From Deltaproteobacteria bacterium (GTDB taxonomy: Bacteria > Desulfobacterota > Syntrophia > Syntrophales > Fen-1087): a stretch of 6,923 nucleotides of DNA. Under the pieces are notes generated by a model that saw nothing but the letters and a program-made list of their open reading frames with translations, was not told the origin of the DNA and did no database searches. Where the stretch lies: contig JAPLJM010000120.1 in assembly GCA_026388595.1 (NCBI GenBank), positions 1 through 6,923 of the forward strand, read 5' to 3'. Each line of letters begins with the position of its first letter. Positions within the stretch are counted from its first letter, which is position 1. A program made the position numbers and the translations under genes. This document shows positions 6,324-6,923 of this stretch, in pieces.

Positions 6324-6923
6324 ATGAAGCATCGTCGACAGAAAGCGGTATTAATCTTATCCTTAGCGATCCTGCTCACATCTTTCGGTTTTGCCTTTGG
6401 TGACATGGTGATCTTATTAAAAGATGGTCGTACGATAAACGTTCCTGTGAGCAAGGAGGATATCGTAAGCCTCTCCTTCGACCAAGTATCACAAACTTCA
6501 GGTGGCACAACATGGGATTTTGAATCAGGGGACATGAGAGGCTGGACCAAGACGGGCAATGCGTTTGATAGTCAACCGACCTATGGCGACAACCCAACAG
6601 CCAGGCATCGTGGACAACCCTCAAACCACCAAGGCAATTACTGGATAGGCGGTTACGAGAATCGTCATCGTTCTTCTGATCCGCCGGGGCGTGTTCAAGG
6701 GGACGGACCCCAGGGAACCCTCACTTCGAAACCCTTTACCATCACGGCTCCCGTTATCAACTTTCTCATTGGCGGCGGGTGTGATATCAACACGGAGCGT
6801 GTTGAACTCATTGTCAACAGGCAAGTGGTCCTTCGCGCTACGGGTAAATGCACTGAGACGATGGAACGGGTTTTGTGGGACGTCACTTCTTATGTAGGTC
6901 AGACGGCTCAGATCAGGCTTATC
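6324..6923 (+). CDS. secreted protein with a jelly-roll-like domain (3' end outside the window)
   Basis: An uninterrupted frame of exactly 200 codons runs off the window end. The ATG at 6324 has AAGGAGA nine bases upstream and a strong promoter before the leader. Residues 1-26 form a signal peptide: basic MKHRRQK, a hydrophobic core, then AFG before Asp27, so the product is exported. Residues 28-52 (MVILLKDGRTINVPVSKED...) form a short strand-rich segment. From about residue 63, WDFESGDMRGWTKTG, NHQGNYWIGGYE, VQGDGPQGTLTSKPFTI and INFLIGGGC, then a strand pair ending WDV, resemble the beta-sandwich domain often found beside GH32 fructan hydrolase modules and in other secreted proteins. Two cysteines (Cys153, Cys176) could form a disulfide. 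No catalytic motif is visible in this part. A carbohydrate-binding or surface role is inference, and the missing C-terminus may hold another domain. Confidence 0.85.
   Translation, partial: MKHRRQKAVLILSLAILLTSFGFAFGDMVILLKDGRTINVPVSKEDIVSLSFDQVSQTSGGTTWDFESGDMRGWTKTGNAFDSQPTYGDNPTARHRGQPSNHQGNYWIGGYENRHRSSDPPGRVQGDGPQGTLTSKPFTITAPVINFLIGGGCDINTERVELIVNRQVVLRATGKCTETMERVLWDVTSYVGQTAQIRLI

Noticed and set aside
6269..6559. 96-codon minus-strand ORF (and an overlapping one at 6376-6624)
   Set aside because: Both are antisense to the secreted-protein gene, which has a signal peptide, ribosome-binding site and promoter.
5189..6923. Second copy of the tRNA 3' end as an integration att site, CRISPR repeats, or an integrase gene
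   Set aside because: None was found on reading the region; only the IS21 fragment points to mobile DNA.

Overview
The window reads as chromosomal DNA from a Gram-negative bacterium. It carries the tail of a lipid A-type metallophosphoesterase, a many-pass membrane sensor kinase and a secreted protein with a signal peptide. A deltaproteobacterial (Desulfobacterota, Syntrophales-like) source fits the pyruvoyl-type arginine decarboxylase paired with agmatinase and the style of the kinase and cyclase proteins. That placement is inference from gene content, not from a database match.

Positions 1-5041 are dense and all on the + strand. They hold the last 54 codons of an LpxH-like phosphoesterase (1-167), then a two-gene putrescine unit: agmatinase (295-1164) and pyruvoyl-dependent arginine decarboxylase (1178-1726). 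Together these convert arginine to agmatine and then to putrescine plus urea. After a 103-bp gap comes a translationally coupled two-component pair: a 739-aa membrane histidine kinase (1830-4049) whose stop overlaps, as ATGA, the start of a receiver-class III nucleotide cyclase fusion (4046-5041). The pair would turn a membrane or intracellular signal into a change in cyclic nucleotide level. However, the cyclase has Ile where the transition-state Asn is expected.

An initiator tRNA-Met gene (5112-5188) follows with its own promoter and a clear intrinsic terminator. It marks a change in character. From about 5230 to 6170 the DNA has no convincing intact gene. It contains a piece of an IS21-family IstA transposase (within 5285-5632), a strong intrinsic terminator facing the minus strand with no recognised gene feeding it (5651-5688), and several hundred bases of apparently decayed or non-coding sequence.

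A near-consensus sigma-70 promoter (6175-6203) then drives a leader of about 114 nt and a secreted protein (6324 to beyond the window end) with a signal peptide and a jelly-roll-like domain of the kind often found next to fructan-hydrolase modules.

I did not find a convincing new multi-gene system. The best leads are the substituted cyclase active site, the orphan minus-strand terminator with a 43-codon ORF ending 46 bp before it, and the structured promoter and leader of the secreted protein.
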